Shown here: one piece after another, positions 38,814 through 48,820 of the stretch
Layout: every line of letters begins with the position of its first letter
Position numbering within the stretch: the stretch's first letter is position 1
NCBI GenBank assembly: GCA_002729765.1
Contig: PBYV01000068.1
Location: forward strand, 1 to 64,000
Source of the DNA: Acidimicrobiaceae bacterium
Lineage (GTDB): Bacteria; Actinomycetota; Acidimicrobiia; Acidimicrobiales; MedAcidi-G1
Reading direction: 5' to 3'
DNA: 64,000 nucleotides
Notes under the pieces: model-generated
Told to the model about the DNA's origin: nothing
Seen by the model: the letters and a program-made list of their open reading frames with translations, nothing else
The model's database searches: none
Program-made: the position numbers and the translations under genes

Positions 38814-39246
38814 TGTCCTTATTATTCATCATCTCTTCAAGACTTCTAATATGTATTCCTTTGACTGTATGACTTTGGTCAAGAACTTCAGTAACTATAA
38901 AATCACATCCAGAGGTAAACGCCGCTTCAATTGTTACAGCTTCTCGCATTTCGATATTCAGAACTGTTTGTGTTTCTGTAGCCGCTAAAACTAAATCTGA
39001 ATCAATTTGCACAATAGTCAATTCGGTCAAATCATTTAAAGCTTGTTTGGCTGTTACCGTTTCTAGGTTTCGACTAAATTTGCTGGTCACTTCTTCATAA
39101 AAATCTGCCATTGACAGAGCTGAAGTAACAAGGGTCGTATTATCGACATCACCAATTAAGTTTCTAGCCGCAGCTTGTTTCACGGGTGCGTTGTCGTCAA
39201 AAAGCTTGACCAAAACTGAAGCGTCAATAAAAACCCTTTTAATCAC
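38800..39246 (-). CDS. PIN-domain protein (VapC-like toxin)
   Basis: RVFIDASVLVKLFD, ALSMADFYEEV, SGCDFIVTEVLDQSHTVKGIHI. Confidence 0.85.
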   Translation of the reverse strand: MIKRVFIDASVLVKLFDDNAPVKQAAARNLIGDVDNTTLVTSALSMADFYEEVTSKFSRNLETVTAKQALNDLTELTIVQIDSDLVLAATETQTVLNIEMREAVTIEAAFTSGCDFIVTEVLDQSHTVKGIHIRSLEEMMNNKDNEDD

Positions 39247-39267
39247 AAATTTAGACTTTTAGAACGT

Positions 39268-39456
39268 TCATGACGAAGCGGAAGATGTTATAGAAAGCGC
39301 GACCAGTCGTTTACGAGCATTTTCCGCACGATCTGAAGAAGAATAAGCCTCGATCAATTGTCTAACGACCGCATTTACTGACGTACCTTGCTCTGCAGCT
39401 CGGACTCTGGCTCGACGAAGCAAGTCCTCGTCGATCGCTAGTGTTAAATTAGTCAT
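39268..39456 (-). CDS. Ribbon-helix-helix antitoxin (VapB-like)
   Basis: MTNLTLAIDEDLLRRARVRAAEQGTSVNAVVRQLIEAY directly upstream of the PIN gene. ATG at 39456 is preferred over the track start 39471. Confidence 0.85.
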   Translation of the reverse strand: MTNLTLAIDEDLLRRARVRAAEQGTSVNAVVRQLIEAYSSSDRAENARKRLVALSITSSASS

Positions 39457-39494
39457 ATATAAGTGTAACACATATTATGTGTAACACTTATATA
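39456..39494. promoter_or_regulatory. Palindromic operator/promoter of the VapBC-like operon
   Basis: 39-bp near-perfect inverted repeat TATATAAGTGTAACACATA-T-TATGTGTAACACTTATATA (one mismatched pair), with two GTGTAACAC copies, abutting the antitoxin start codon. Confidence 0.75.
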
Positions 39495-39602
39495 AGTTTT
39501 TTATTGATCTATATTACTTGGCTTTAAAATCGCAAAATTGGATAACTTCTGCTAGACATTCCAACAACTCTTAAAACATTTCCATTAGAAAAGAGAGAAA
39601 AA

Positions 39603-40928
39603 ATGACTATTGGTCCCGGAATGCACGTAGATGATCCAAGTGATGACTCATTAAATCTTGCAATGTCTGAAACAGCACGACCCCTTTATGACGCAGTTAA
39701 GAAATTCGTTGCGGAGGAAGTCGATCCTATAACTGAACAATTCTATGAACTTGGGGAGGATCGTGAGGACCGCTGGTCCTACACCGACGATCAACTAGAA
39801 CTTTTAGAAAGTGTTAAGGAAAAGGCGCGCTCAAACGGCTTATGGAATTTTTTCTTACCGGATGATGAAACCGGTCAAGGGCTTTCAAATATAGATTATG
39901 CATACATAGCAGCTGAATTAGGACGAAATCCCTTAGCTTCCGAGTCACTAAATTGCAGTGCCCCTGATACGGGAAACATGGAAGTTCTAGAACGCGTGGG
40001 CACCCCTGAACAAAAAGAGATGTGGCTCAAACCTTTATTGAATGGTGAAATCAGATCTTGTTTTGGAATGACCGAACCTGGCCTTGCTTCCTCTGATGCG
40101 AAAAATATCGCCACTCAGGCAGTCTTAGACGGTGACGAATGGTTGATAAATGGTGAGAAATATTACATCTCTGGTGCTGGTGATCCTCGTTGCAAAATAA
40201 TGATTTGCATGGTCCAAACAAATCCGGATGGACCTCCACATAGGCGACAATCACAAATTCTGGTTCCCATGGATACTCCGGGAGTGAACATAATCGGACC
40301 TATGCATGTTTTCGGACAAGATGATGCTCCACATGGGCACATGCATATCCATCTTGACAACGTAAGGGTGCCTAAAGAAAACATGCTTCTAGGAGAAGGT
40401 CGAGGCTTCGAAATATCTCAACTGAGACTAGGGCCTGGTCGAATACACCATTGCATGAGATCCATAGGCGCCGCAGAAAAAGCTCTAGAATTAATGGCTA
40501 CTAGAGGATTATCTAGAGAAGCGTTCGGTAAGAAAATCGCTCAGTTGGGGAAAAATGTTGAACTGATATCGCGTGCCAGAATCGAAATTGAGGCTTGTCG
40601 CCTAATGGTATTACGTGCAGCAAAAGCTATGGACACTATGGGGAATGCTGAAGCTCGCGTTTGGGTTAGTGCCGTGAAAGCAATGGTTCCAGAAAAAGTT
40701 TGCAACATTATTGATGAAGCAATCCAGGTTCACGGCGCTACTGGTATTTCACAATGGACACCTTTAGCTAGCATGTACACAGGTCAAAGGACTTTGCGTC
40801 TTGCGGATGGACCAGATGAAGTCCACCACTTCGTCGTTGGAAGATTTGAACTTGCTAGATATAGCGACGATGAAATAAAAGGAAGTGTCTATAAGCCAGT
40901 CGGCGAACGAATATTTTCCGGACCTTAA
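39603..40928 (+). CDS. Acyl-CoA dehydrogenase
   Basis: CFGMTEPGLASSDAKNIATQA, RLGPGRIHHCMRSIGAAEKALELM, QVHGATGISQWTPLASMY. Confidence 0.95.
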   Translation: MTIGPGMHVDDPSDDSLNLAMSETARPLYDAVKKFVAEEVDPITEQFYELGEDREDRWSYTDDQLELLESVKEKARSNGLWNFFLPDDETGQGLSNIDYAYIAAELGRNPLASESLNCSAPDTGNMEVLERVGTPEQKEMWLKPLLNGEIRSCFGMTEPGLASSDAKNIATQAVLDGDEWLINGEKYYISGAGDPRCKIMICMVQTNPDGPPHRRQSQILVPMDTPGVNIIGPMHVFGQDDAPHGHMHIHLDNVRVPKENMLLGEGRGFEISQLRLGPGRIHHCMRSIGAAEKALELMATRGLSREAFGKKIAQLGKNVELISRARIEIEACRLMVLRAAKAMDTMGNAEARVWVSAVKAMVPEKVCNIIDEAIQVHGATGISQWTPLASMYTGQRTLRLADGPDEVHHFVVGRFELARYSDDEIKGSVYKPVGERIFSGP

Positions 40929-40929
40929 A

Positions 40930-42852
40930 ATGGAAGAAGAGTCCCGACATCCAAAAGAAGCAACTGAATTTACCGTAAAAGAAAATAAAGCTTTTAAAAA
41001 AACCCTTCCTTCGGACGATGGAACTGATGCTGCCAATGTTGCTAAAGGATTCATAGCAACTCGAACTAATCCAATTATTGAAAAACATGAGCCAAATGCT
41101 TGGCAGCCCATCTCTTGGGATCTTTCTAAGTCAGATTTCGTCAAAGGGGAATCTCCTGAAACCGTCAATCCTTCTTTATGGCGTCAAGCCGGCTTGAATG
41201 CTCAGCACGGCCTTTATGAAATTTGCGAAGATTTCTATCAAGTTCGCGGCTTTGATACATCAAACGCTACTTTTATTCGAGGAAAAACTGGATGGGTAGT
41301 AATAGACCCTTTAACTACAGCTGAAACGGCATCTGCCGCTTATGAACTCGTCACTGAACATCTGGGGTTTCGTAAAATAAGTGCTGTTATCTATACCCAC
41401 TCTCATCTAGACCACTACGGTGGCATTCTTGGGATGATCGAAAGGTCTCGAATCGAAGATGAAAACATCCCGATCGTTGCACCTGAAGGTTTCCTACGCG
41501 AAGCAGTTGCAGAAAACGTAATCGCAGCGCCTGTTATGGGAAGACGCGCTACTTACCAATTTGGAATGCTTTTACCTTGGAATGAAAAAGGACACGTTGA
41601 TCAAGGATTAGGTAAAGGTATCCCTACTGGTTCTTCAGCTTTAGTGCCACCAACAATCGAAATAACTGAAACAGGACAAGAACTTATTCTTGATGGAATA
41701 AAAATAGAATTCCAACTAACCCCTGAGTCAGAAGCACCAGCTGAAATGCATTTCTTTTTCCCTGAATATAAAGCGTTGTGTATGGCTGAAAATTGTTCCG
41801 GCACTATGCACAATGTTCTGACTCTTAGAGGTGCACTAGTAAGGGATTCACTTCAATGGAGTAGATACATAGATGAAGCTCTTGACCGCTGGGGGGATTC
41901 ATCTGAAATAGTTTTTGCTAGCCATGGTTGGCCTCATTGGGGAAAAGATGCTGTAAAAGGTTACTTAATACGTCAAAGGGACTTATACAGGTGGCTACAT
42001 GACCAAGCTATGCGCCTAGCAAATCTTGGCTATACGCCAAATGAAATTGCCGCACAAGTTGATCTACCTCCGGGACTCTGGGATGACTACATGTGTCATG
42101 GTTATTATGGAACAGTTAGCCACAATGTAAGAGCTGTTTATCAAAGATACATAGGATTCTACGATGGACACCCCTCCAGTCTTGACCCTTATACACCTGT
42201 AGAAGCAGGAAAAAGGTACGTCGATTTCATGGGAGGAATTGAAGAACTAGTAGAAAAAGCAAAAAATGCTTTTGAAGCAGGTGACTATAAATGGGTAGCT
42301 GAAGTATTAAGACATGCAGTCTTCGCAGATCCTCAAAATGATGATGCTCGACTATTGCAAGCAGATGCTTTCGAACAACTTGCTTATCAAGCAGAATCTG
42401 GGCCTTGGCGTGACATCTATCTAACAGGTGCTCAAGAACTGAGAAATGGAAGTATCGATTTACCTGTTCTTCAACGCCCACGACTGGAAGTCGCAAAAGG
42501 TATGACACTGGGACAGATATTTGATTTCCTTGCCGTAAAAGTAGAAGGTAAAAATGCCGTAGAGCTAAGTCCGATGTTTATCAACTGGTCATTTATTGAC
42601 ACAGGTGAAACAGCACAACTTGAATTATCAAATGGCACACTTCATTCTAAAATCGGACCTTCTTCAGAAGGTTCAGACGTATCAATTAGTTCTTCACGAA
42701 CCGTTCTCGAAGAACTAATTGCAACAGAATACTCTCTCCCTCAAGCAGTTGAAGATGCAAGGGTGGAGATCCAAGGCGACATCGACAAAATGTTGAAATT
42801 CTGGGAAACTCTTACGAACTTTCCTCTATTTTGGCCAATTATCGAACCTTAA
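40930..42852 (+). CDS. Alkyl sulfatase (SdsA1-like, MBL-fold)
   Basis: YTHSHLDHYGGI metallo-beta-lactamase motif, dimerization-domain pattern, SCP2-like C-terminus. ATG 40930 follows the previous stop. Confidence 0.92.
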   Translation: MEEESRHPKEATEFTVKENKAFKKTLPSDDGTDAANVAKGFIATRTNPIIEKHEPNAWQPISWDLSKSDFVKGESPETVNPSLWRQAGLNAQHGLYEICEDFYQVRGFDTSNATFIRGKTGWVVIDPLTTAETASAAYELVTEHLGFRKISAVIYTHSHLDHYGGILGMIERSRIEDENIPIVAPEGFLREAVAENVIAAPVMGRRATYQFGMLLPWNEKGHVDQGLGKGIPTGSSALVPPTIEITETGQELILDGIKIEFQLTPESEAPAEMHFFFPEYKALCMAENCSGTMHNVLTLRGALVRDSLQWSRYIDEALDRWGDSSEIVFASHGWPHWGKDAVKGYLIRQRDLYRWLHDQAMRLANLGYTPNEIAAQVDLPPGLWDDYMCHGYYGTVSHNVRAVYQRYIGFYDGHPSSLDPYTPVEAGKRYVDFMGGIEELVEKAKNAFEAGDYKWVAEVLRHAVFADPQNDDARLLQADAFEQLAYQAESGPWRDIYLTGAQELRNGSIDLPVLQRPRLEVAKGMTLGQIFDFLAVKVEGKNAVELSPMFINWSFIDTGETAQLELSNGTLHSKIGPSSEGSDVSISSSRTVLEELIATEYSLPQAVEDARVEIQGDIDKMLKFWETLTNFPLFWPIIEP

Positions 42853-42910
42853 AATCACCCGTGCCAAATATTACAGTTGTCAAGATGCAAGATGCTCGTA
42901 ACATCAAAAC

Positions 42911-43810
42911 ATGAACACCACAAACCGGCTAGCACGAATCTCTCTCTTAGTAACTTTTATTTTGATAGGTATCGGAGGCTTTACTCGCGGTAGCGGAAGT
43001 GGTTACGGATGTTCTGACAGATGGCCATTATGCGAAGATGGCCTTTTAGGTGGTCTACTACCCCGAGGTGAGTACCACATGCTCATCGAATGGTTGCACA
43101 GATGGGTAGCTGCGATTGTAGGAATTCTGATTTTGTTAACGGCGGTAAGTATCAGGAAAAATCTTCGTAACAACTTGACCGCCAGGAGACTTTCAGTAGC
43201 CGCAGTTGTAGCAGTAGCAGTACAAGCAATGATTGGTAGAGGTGTAGTTAAAGCAGATTTAGACTCCGACCTTGTGGCTATACATCTAGCAATCTCAATG
43301 ATAGTTATAGCCCTATTGGTGGTAGTTGTGATCTTGGTATCAACAAATAGAAACGAAAATTTAGAAACAACTGATAATTCAAATTGGAGTCAACTTCTCG
43401 CTTTGGGAGCTTTTGGTTCATATGCATTACTTTTACTTGGTGCATATGTTCATAACAGGTATTTTTCCGGCTGGCCTCTTGTGAACAATCAGTTGAAACC
43501 TGAAATCAGAGACCACTACACATTCGTTCATTATCTCCATAGATTTGCAGCAGGAGTAGGAATTTTTTATATTGCATTTTTGATTTCTAACGCTAAGAAA
43601 CGTCAACGACCGAAAAACGAAAAACTGTTGATTCATTTTGCTGCAGTTGCATATGGGATAAATGTATTACTCGGAGCAGTTCATGTTTTCACTGAAGTTA
43701 GTTCCAGTGCAGTCGTAACCGCTCACTTATTAGGTGCTTGCGCTGTATGGATTTCACTGATTGCTTCGACAACCATGTCACGTTTCGGTATAACTCTCTC
43801 CGAAAATTAG
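42911..43810 (+). CDS. ctaA: Heme A synthase / COX15-CtaA family
   Basis: Multi-TM; GGFTRGSGSGYGCSDRWPLC, EWLHRWVAAIVG, HYLHRFAAGVG. Confidence 0.88.
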   Translation: MNTTNRLARISLLVTFILIGIGGFTRGSGSGYGCSDRWPLCEDGLLGGLLPRGEYHMLIEWLHRWVAAIVGILILLTAVSIRKNLRNNLTARRLSVAAVVAVAVQAMIGRGVVKADLDSDLVAIHLAISMIVIALLVVVVILVSTNRNENLETTDNSNWSQLLALGAFGSYALLLLGAYVHNRYFSGWPLVNNQLKPEIRDHYTFVHYLHRFAAGVGIFYIAFLISNAKKRQRPKNEKLLIHFAAVAYGINVLLGAVHVFTEVSSSAVVTAHLLGACAVWISLIASTTMSRFGITLSEN

Positions 43811-43864
43811 AAGCTTTGCACCTCTTCGTGTGTGCTTTGTCTATCCTTCTGGCAGGATGATTTC

Positions 43865-44281
43865 ATGGAAAATAACAATATTGACTGGGAAAACCTACGT
43901 ATAAAAGCACAAGAGGCCGCAAAAATGGCTTACGCTCCGTACTCAAATTTTCCTGTTGGCGCAGCTGGAATAACAAATAGCGGAGAAATCGTGACAGGAT
44001 GCAACGTCGAAAACGCTTCCATTGGTCTAACCCTTTGTGCTGAATGCGGCATGATAAGCGACTTACACAGAAAGAAAGCAGGCAGGCTAATCGCAGCAGT
44101 AGCTTCTAATCCTGAAGGAGAAGCGCTAGCTCCATGTGGTCGTTGTCGTCAGATACTCATAGAAGCAGGAGGGAAAGAACTAGTCGTTGACGGACCTGGT
44201 GGACCTAAATCGATAGTTGAACTGCTTGCAGATCCTTTTACAGTCGATGATCTAAATGAGCGAGATAGGACTAATCCTTAA
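43865..44281 (+). CDS. cdd: Cytidine deaminase
   Basis: AYAPYSNFPVGAA, NVENASIGLTLCAE, APCGRCRQIL. Confidence 0.95.
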   Translation: MENNNIDWENLRIKAQEAAKMAYAPYSNFPVGAAGITNSGEIVTGCNVENASIGLTLCAECGMISDLHRKKAGRLIAAVASNPEGEALAPCGRCRQILIEAGGKELVVDGPGGPKSIVELLADPFTVDDLNERDRTNP

Positions 44282-45555
44282 TGGACGCACTTGGAATTAT
44301 TCAAACCAAAAGAGACGGTGGAACTCTAAGTAAAGAACAAATCGACTGGTTTATAAAGAATTTTTCTGAAAGTGAACTCATACCTGACGAACAAGCGGCA
44401 GCACTAGCAATGTCAATCTTCTTCAATGGAATGGAGCCTGAAGAATTGGCACATTGGACCAAAGCAATGGTTGATTCAGGCGTTACTTTAGACCTAAGCG
44501 GTATAGGTAAAAAAACTGTTGATAAACACTCAACAGGTGGTGTAGGCGACAAAGTTTCTCTCATTCTCGTGCCTTTAATTGCAAGTTGTGGTTTAGCAGT
44601 CCCTCAACTTTCTGGTCGCGGACTGGGCCACAGTGGGGGAACTCTAGACAAAATGGAATCCATCCCAGGTTGGACTGCTTCTCTTAGCGAAAAAGAAATG
44701 CTCACACAACTAAGTGAAGTAGGTGGAATTATCGCCGCAGCAAATGAGAATATTAATCCCGCAGACAGACGTCTATACGCTCTAAGGGACGTCACTCACA
44801 CAGTCGACTCTATTCCCCTGATTGCAAGCTCGATTATGTCAAAAAAAATCGCGGAAGGCACTGAAGCTCTCGTCTTAGATGTGAAAACCGGGTTAGGAGC
44901 TTTTATGGTTGATTTTGTCCAAGCACGTAAATTAGCCAAAACAATGGTTGAACTGGGTGAAAAATCAGGGGTGAAAACCGTAGCTTTAATTACTTCGATG
45001 GAAACTGTCTTAGGAAATAACGTAGGTAACGCATTAGAAGTTTCAGAATCACTTGACGTCCTAGAGGGAAGAGGGCCAAAAGATCTTATTGAAATCACCC
45101 TTGCATTAGCTCAAGAAATGTTAAGTCTCTCTAATACAGATTTAGATCCTGGTGAGGTACTTGCATCTGGAAAACCAAGAGAAGTTTTTGAAAGGATGGT
45201 TTCAGCCCAAGGAGGCGACTTATCAAAAGGTCTTCCAGTGGCTGATTACAAAAAAACTATTGGTGCTTCATCTACTGGCTACTTAAGTAAATTGAACTGC
45301 CGTTCCGTAGGTGTAGCGGCCTGGCGCTTAGGCGCAGGCCGATCTAAAAAAGAAGATTCGGTGAGCCCCACTGCTGGAATAATTTGTCTGGCCAAACCGG
45401 GTGACTACGTAAATGCAGGAGAACCTGTAATGGAACTTCACGGTGACACAGAAAAATGTTTTGATCCTGCTATCGACGCTTTAGAAGGAGCAATTGAAAT
45501 ATCCGACTCAGCGCCAGATGATTTGCCACTAATTCTTGACAAAATCTCTGTTTGA
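44281..45555 (+). CDS. deoA: Thymidine/pyrimidine-nucleoside phosphorylase
   Basis: KHSTGGVGDKVSLILVP, SGRGLGHSGGTLDKMESIPGW, DVKTGLGAFM. Confidence 0.95.
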   Translation: MDALGIIQTKRDGGTLSKEQIDWFIKNFSESELIPDEQAAALAMSIFFNGMEPEELAHWTKAMVDSGVTLDLSGIGKKTVDKHSTGGVGDKVSLILVPLIASCGLAVPQLSGRGLGHSGGTLDKMESIPGWTASLSEKEMLTQLSEVGGIIAAANENINPADRRLYALRDVTHTVDSIPLIASSIMSKKIAEGTEALVLDVKTGLGAFMVDFVQARKLAKTMVELGEKSGVKTVALITSMETVLGNNVGNALEVSESLDVLEGRGPKDLIEITLALAQEMLSLSNTDLDPGEVLASGKPREVFERMVSAQGGDLSKGLPVADYKKTIGASSTGYLSKLNCRSVGVAAWRLGAGRSKKEDSVSPTAGIICLAKPGDYVNAGEPVMELHGDTEKCFDPAIDALEGAIEISDSAPDDLPLILDKISV

Positions 45556-45559
45556 AAAA

Positions 45560-46405
45560 TTATCGCCCTATTGGATGCCAAACTGTTTTCATCTCCAAGA
45601 AATCAGAAATAAGTTCTAAACTTTCCTCATTTACTTGCCGTGAAATCACACGTTTAACATTTGAAGCAGCTTCCTCAATGAGAGTCAGGTCAGTTTCGTG
45701 ACTGATTCCACTTATATCAACTGCATTCACGTCTAAATGCCCAACCATCCATGGGAGTAGGTCGGTTTGATCTCCAGTTAATATATTTACTACGCCCGCT
45801 GGTACATCCGAAGTAGCCAACACTTCACCAATCGTTACAGAAGCCAAAGAGCTCTCACCTTCAGAAACCACTACTACCGTGTTCCCGCTAACGATTGCCG
45901 GTACAAGTCTAGATATCAATCCCAACATGGAGGGTTCAGTTGGAGCAATTATCCCAACTACTCCTGTCGGTTCAGGAACAGTAAAATTAAAATAGGGGCC
46001 TGATACAGGGTTAACAGATCCCAATATCTGGCTGTATTTGTCTGACCAACCTGCATACCACACCCATCTCTGTATTGAGTCTTCAACTTCGCGTGTCGCT
46101 GATCTACTATTCGCACCAATGCTTTTGAGTAACTCTACAAATTCAGTTTTTCTAGATTCCAGCATTTCAGCAACACGGTAAAGAATCTGACCTCTGTTGT
46201 AAGCAGTCCTTGAAGCCCAAGAAAGTTGTGCCGCTCTAGCAGCACGCACTGCTTCACGAAAATCTTTTCTGGAAGCCTGAGAAACATTTGCTATTAGCTC
46301 TCCTTCAGGGTTATTTACCGAAAAAGTTCGACCAGATTCAGATCGCGGAAAAGCTCCATCGATAAAAAGTTTGTAGGTCTTCGCTATGGGGATCTTTCCT
46401 GTCAC
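45560..46405 (-). CDS. Truncated aldehyde dehydrogenase-like protein lacking the catalytic domain (ALDH16 C-terminal-domain-like)
   Basis: N-terminal ALDH fold (YKLFIDGAFPRSESGRTFSVNNP...) ending at 281 aa, with no LELGGK or GQxC catalytic motifs. Confidence 0.85.
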   Translation of the reverse strand: MTGKIPIAKTYKLFIDGAFPRSESGRTFSVNNPEGELIANVSQASRKDFREAVRAARAAQLSWASRTAYNRGQILYRVAEMLESRKTEFVELLKSIGANSRSATREVEDSIQRWVWYAGWSDKYSQILGSVNPVSGPYFNFTVPEPTGVVGIIAPTEPSMLGLISRLVPAIVSGNTVVVVSEGESSLASVTIGEVLATSDVPAGVVNILTGDQTDLLPWMVGHLDVNAVDISGISHETDLTLIEEAASNVKRVISRQVNEESLELISDFLEMKTVWHPIGR

Positions 46406-47895
46406 TATGAATTTCCCCCGCTATTCTTTAAATAAGCAGCGAGACCTTGCATCCCACCTTCTCGTCCGAAACCACTTTCTTTATAACCACCAAAAGGACT
46501 TGTCGGATCAAACTTGTTAAATGTGTTAGCCCAAATTACCCCAGCTCTAAGGCGTTCTGCCATCCAGTGGATCAAAGAACCTTTCTCGGTCCATATGCCA
46601 GCGGAAAGACCATAAGGAGTGTTGTTTGCCTTTTCTAAAGCTTCTTCAGCGGTTCGAAATGTTTGTACTACTAATACAGGTCCAAAGATCTCTTCACGGG
46701 CAACACGATGACTTTGTTGAACTCCAGTTAAAACTGTCGGAGGGTACCAGTAGCCATTTTCAGGTAAAGAACAAGACGGTTTAAAGACCTCAGCCCCTTC
46801 ATCAATACCTGCTTTGACAAGTTGATCTATTCTCTCCAATTGAGCTAGTGAGTTTATTGCGCCAATATCAGTATTTTTGTCAAGAGGGTTTCCAACCCTT
46901 AATAACTCGATTCGTTTCTGAAGTCGATCTATAAAATAATCGGCAATAGACTCTTGAACCAGCAATCTTGATCCTGCACAACACACATGTCCTTGATTGA
47001 AGAAAATCCCGTTGATAACACCTTCGACTGCCTGATCTAGTGCTGCATCTTCAAAAATAATATGCGGAGCCTTACCTCCGAGTTCCAATGTCAGGGGTAA
47101 ATTTCGCTTTACTGCCGAACGCTGAATTAACTTGCCTACCTCGGTGGAACCTGTAAAAGCAAGCTTATTGACTTCTGGGTGTTCGACTATCGCAGAACCC
47201 GTCTCCCCGGCACCCGTAACTATATTCACCACACCTGGAGGTAAATCCACGTCTCTTATTACTTCAGCCAGTAACAAGGCGGTTAATGGCGTTGTTTCTG
47301 CAGGTTTCAAAACAACAGTATTTCCACAAGCCAAAGCTGGAGCTAATTTCCAAGCCGCCATCAATAAAGGAAAATTCCAAGGAATAATCTGCCCTATAAC
47401 ACCATGGGGTTCTAATTTTCTTTGAGGAAATGCGTACTCCAATTTGTCGGCCCATCCAGCATGGTAGAAAAAATGAGCAGCTGCTAAAGGTAGGTCAACA
47501 TCTCGACTCTCCTTTATAGGTTTTCCTCCATCTAAGGTTTCCAGAACAGCAAACTCTCTTGCTCTTTCTTGCAGATGGCGTGCTATTCGAAATAAATATC
47601 TAGCTCTATCCGCCCCAGGCATTTTCTTCCAATACTTTTCATAAGAAACACTCGCTGAACGGACAGCACGGTCTACATCATCTGATGAGGCTTCCGTAAC
47701 AACTGACAATGGCTTTTCTGTTGAAGGGTTTAAAGTTTTGAAAGATTTCCCTGATGAGGAATCAACAAAATTTCCGTCGATAAAAAGTCCGTATTTATCT
47801 TTTATGTTTACAAGGCTCGTTGACTCAATAGCAGACGCGTATTCGATTCCAAAATCTTCCAAACTGGATTCATCTTTAGAGTTTGAATTCCCCAT
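46405..47895 (-). CDS. Aldehyde dehydrogenase
   Basis: TLELGGKAPHIIFEDA, NQGHVCCAGSRLLVQ catalytic Cys, EIFGPVLVVQTF. Confidence 0.95.
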   Translation of the reverse strand: MGNSNSKDESSLEDFGIEYASAIESTSLVNIKDKYGLFIDGNFVDSSSGKSFKTLNPSTEKPLSVVTEASSDDVDRAVRSASVSYEKYWKKMPGADRARYLFRIARHLQERAREFAVLETLDGGKPIKESRDVDLPLAAAHFFYHAGWADKLEYAFPQRKLEPHGVIGQIIPWNFPLLMAAWKLAPALACGNTVVLKPAETTPLTALLLAEVIRDVDLPPGVVNIVTGAGETGSAIVEHPEVNKLAFTGSTEVGKLIQRSAVKRNLPLTLELGGKAPHIIFEDAALDQAVEGVINGIFFNQGHVCCAGSRLLVQESIADYFIDRLQKRIELLRVGNPLDKNTDIGAINSLAQLERIDQLVKAGIDEGAEVFKPSCSLPENGYWYPPTVLTGVQQSHRVAREEIFGPVLVVQTFRTAEEALEKANNTPYGLSAGIWTEKGSLIHWMAERLRAGVIWANTFNKFDPTSPFGGYKESGFGREGGMQGLAAYLKNSGGNS

Positions 47896-48818
47896 TAGTC
47901 CACCGTCACATAATCAGGGCCACTATAGCTGCCTGAATCTAAACGATTTAATTGAAGTAATACATCATTCAATAAGCTCGATGCACCAATACGAAACATT
48001 TCAGGACTTAACCATTCAGTTCCCAGCGTTTCCCCAATCACAACAAGATAATGCCAAGCTTGTTTCGCTGTGCGAATGCCACCAGCAGCTTTAATACCGA
48101 CAGAAATATTCGTTTGCTGTGCAAAATCTCTTACTGCTTCTGCCATACATAACACTCTCGGTAAACTTGATGCTTGAGGAATCTTTCCTGTTGAAGTTTT
48201 TATGAAATCAGCACCAGCGGCCATTGCAAGCATTGAGGCTTGCCGAATCTTGTCATAACTACCCAGCTCACCTACTTCTAAAATAACTTTCAGGTGTGCT
48301 TCGCCACAGGCATCTTTTGAAGCAACAATCTCTTCAAATGCTCGTTGTTCATCACCAGAAAGAAAAGCTGAACGATTTAAAACTATGTCTATTTCATCAG
48401 CTCCTCTTTTGACAGCGTCTGCTATGTCAGCCGTTCGTGCTTCAATAGTTGACAAGCCACTTGGAAAAGCACCCGCAACACTTGCCACCTTTACGTTTGA
48501 ACCCTCGGTACCTTCCACAGCGTGATGAACCATTTCCGGATAAATGCATACTGCAGCGACGGAAGGAACATCATGGTTGGATGGGTCAGGACGTTTAGCT
48601 TTTTGACACAATGAAGCAACTTTTTCTGGAGTGTCTGCTCCTTCAAGGGTAGTGAGATCCATGCAACGAATTGCTAAGTGAAGAGCCGCTCTTTTGCTAG
48701 TAGTTTTTATTGACCGGGTTGCCAGAGATGCCGCTCTGGCTTCAAGAGATACTTCGTCTACGGGAGTAACTTTTATTGAAGAACCGGTTTCCCTAAATGT
48801 AATAGTAGAAGTGGGCAT
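47895..48818 (-). CDS. deoC: Deoxyribose-phosphate aldolase
   Basis: AVCIYPEMV, ADEIDIVLNRSAFLSGD, FIKTSTGKI Schiff-base Lys, GIKAAGGIRT. Confidence 0.95.
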   Translation of the reverse strand: MPTSTITFRETGSSIKVTPVDEVSLEARAASLATRSIKTTSKRAALHLAIRCMDLTTLEGADTPEKVASLCQKAKRPDPSNHDVPSVAAVCIYPEMVHHAVEGTEGSNVKVASVAGAFPSGLSTIEARTADIADAVKRGADEIDIVLNRSAFLSGDEQRAFEEIVASKDACGEAHLKVILEVGELGSYDKIRQASMLAMAAGADFIKTSTGKIPQASSLPRVLCMAEAVRDFAQQTNISVGIKAAGGIRTAKQAWHYLVVIGETLGTEWLSPEMFRIGASSLLNDVLLQLNRLDSGSYSGPDYVTVD

Positions 48819-48820
48819 TT

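Noticed and set aside
45560-46405. Short ALDH as a C-terminally frameshifted pseudogene or TGA-recoded gene
   Set aside because: Only 4 bp separate its stop from the convergent deoA stop, so there is no remnant of a catalytic domain downstream; this matches a natural ALDH16-like truncated domain.
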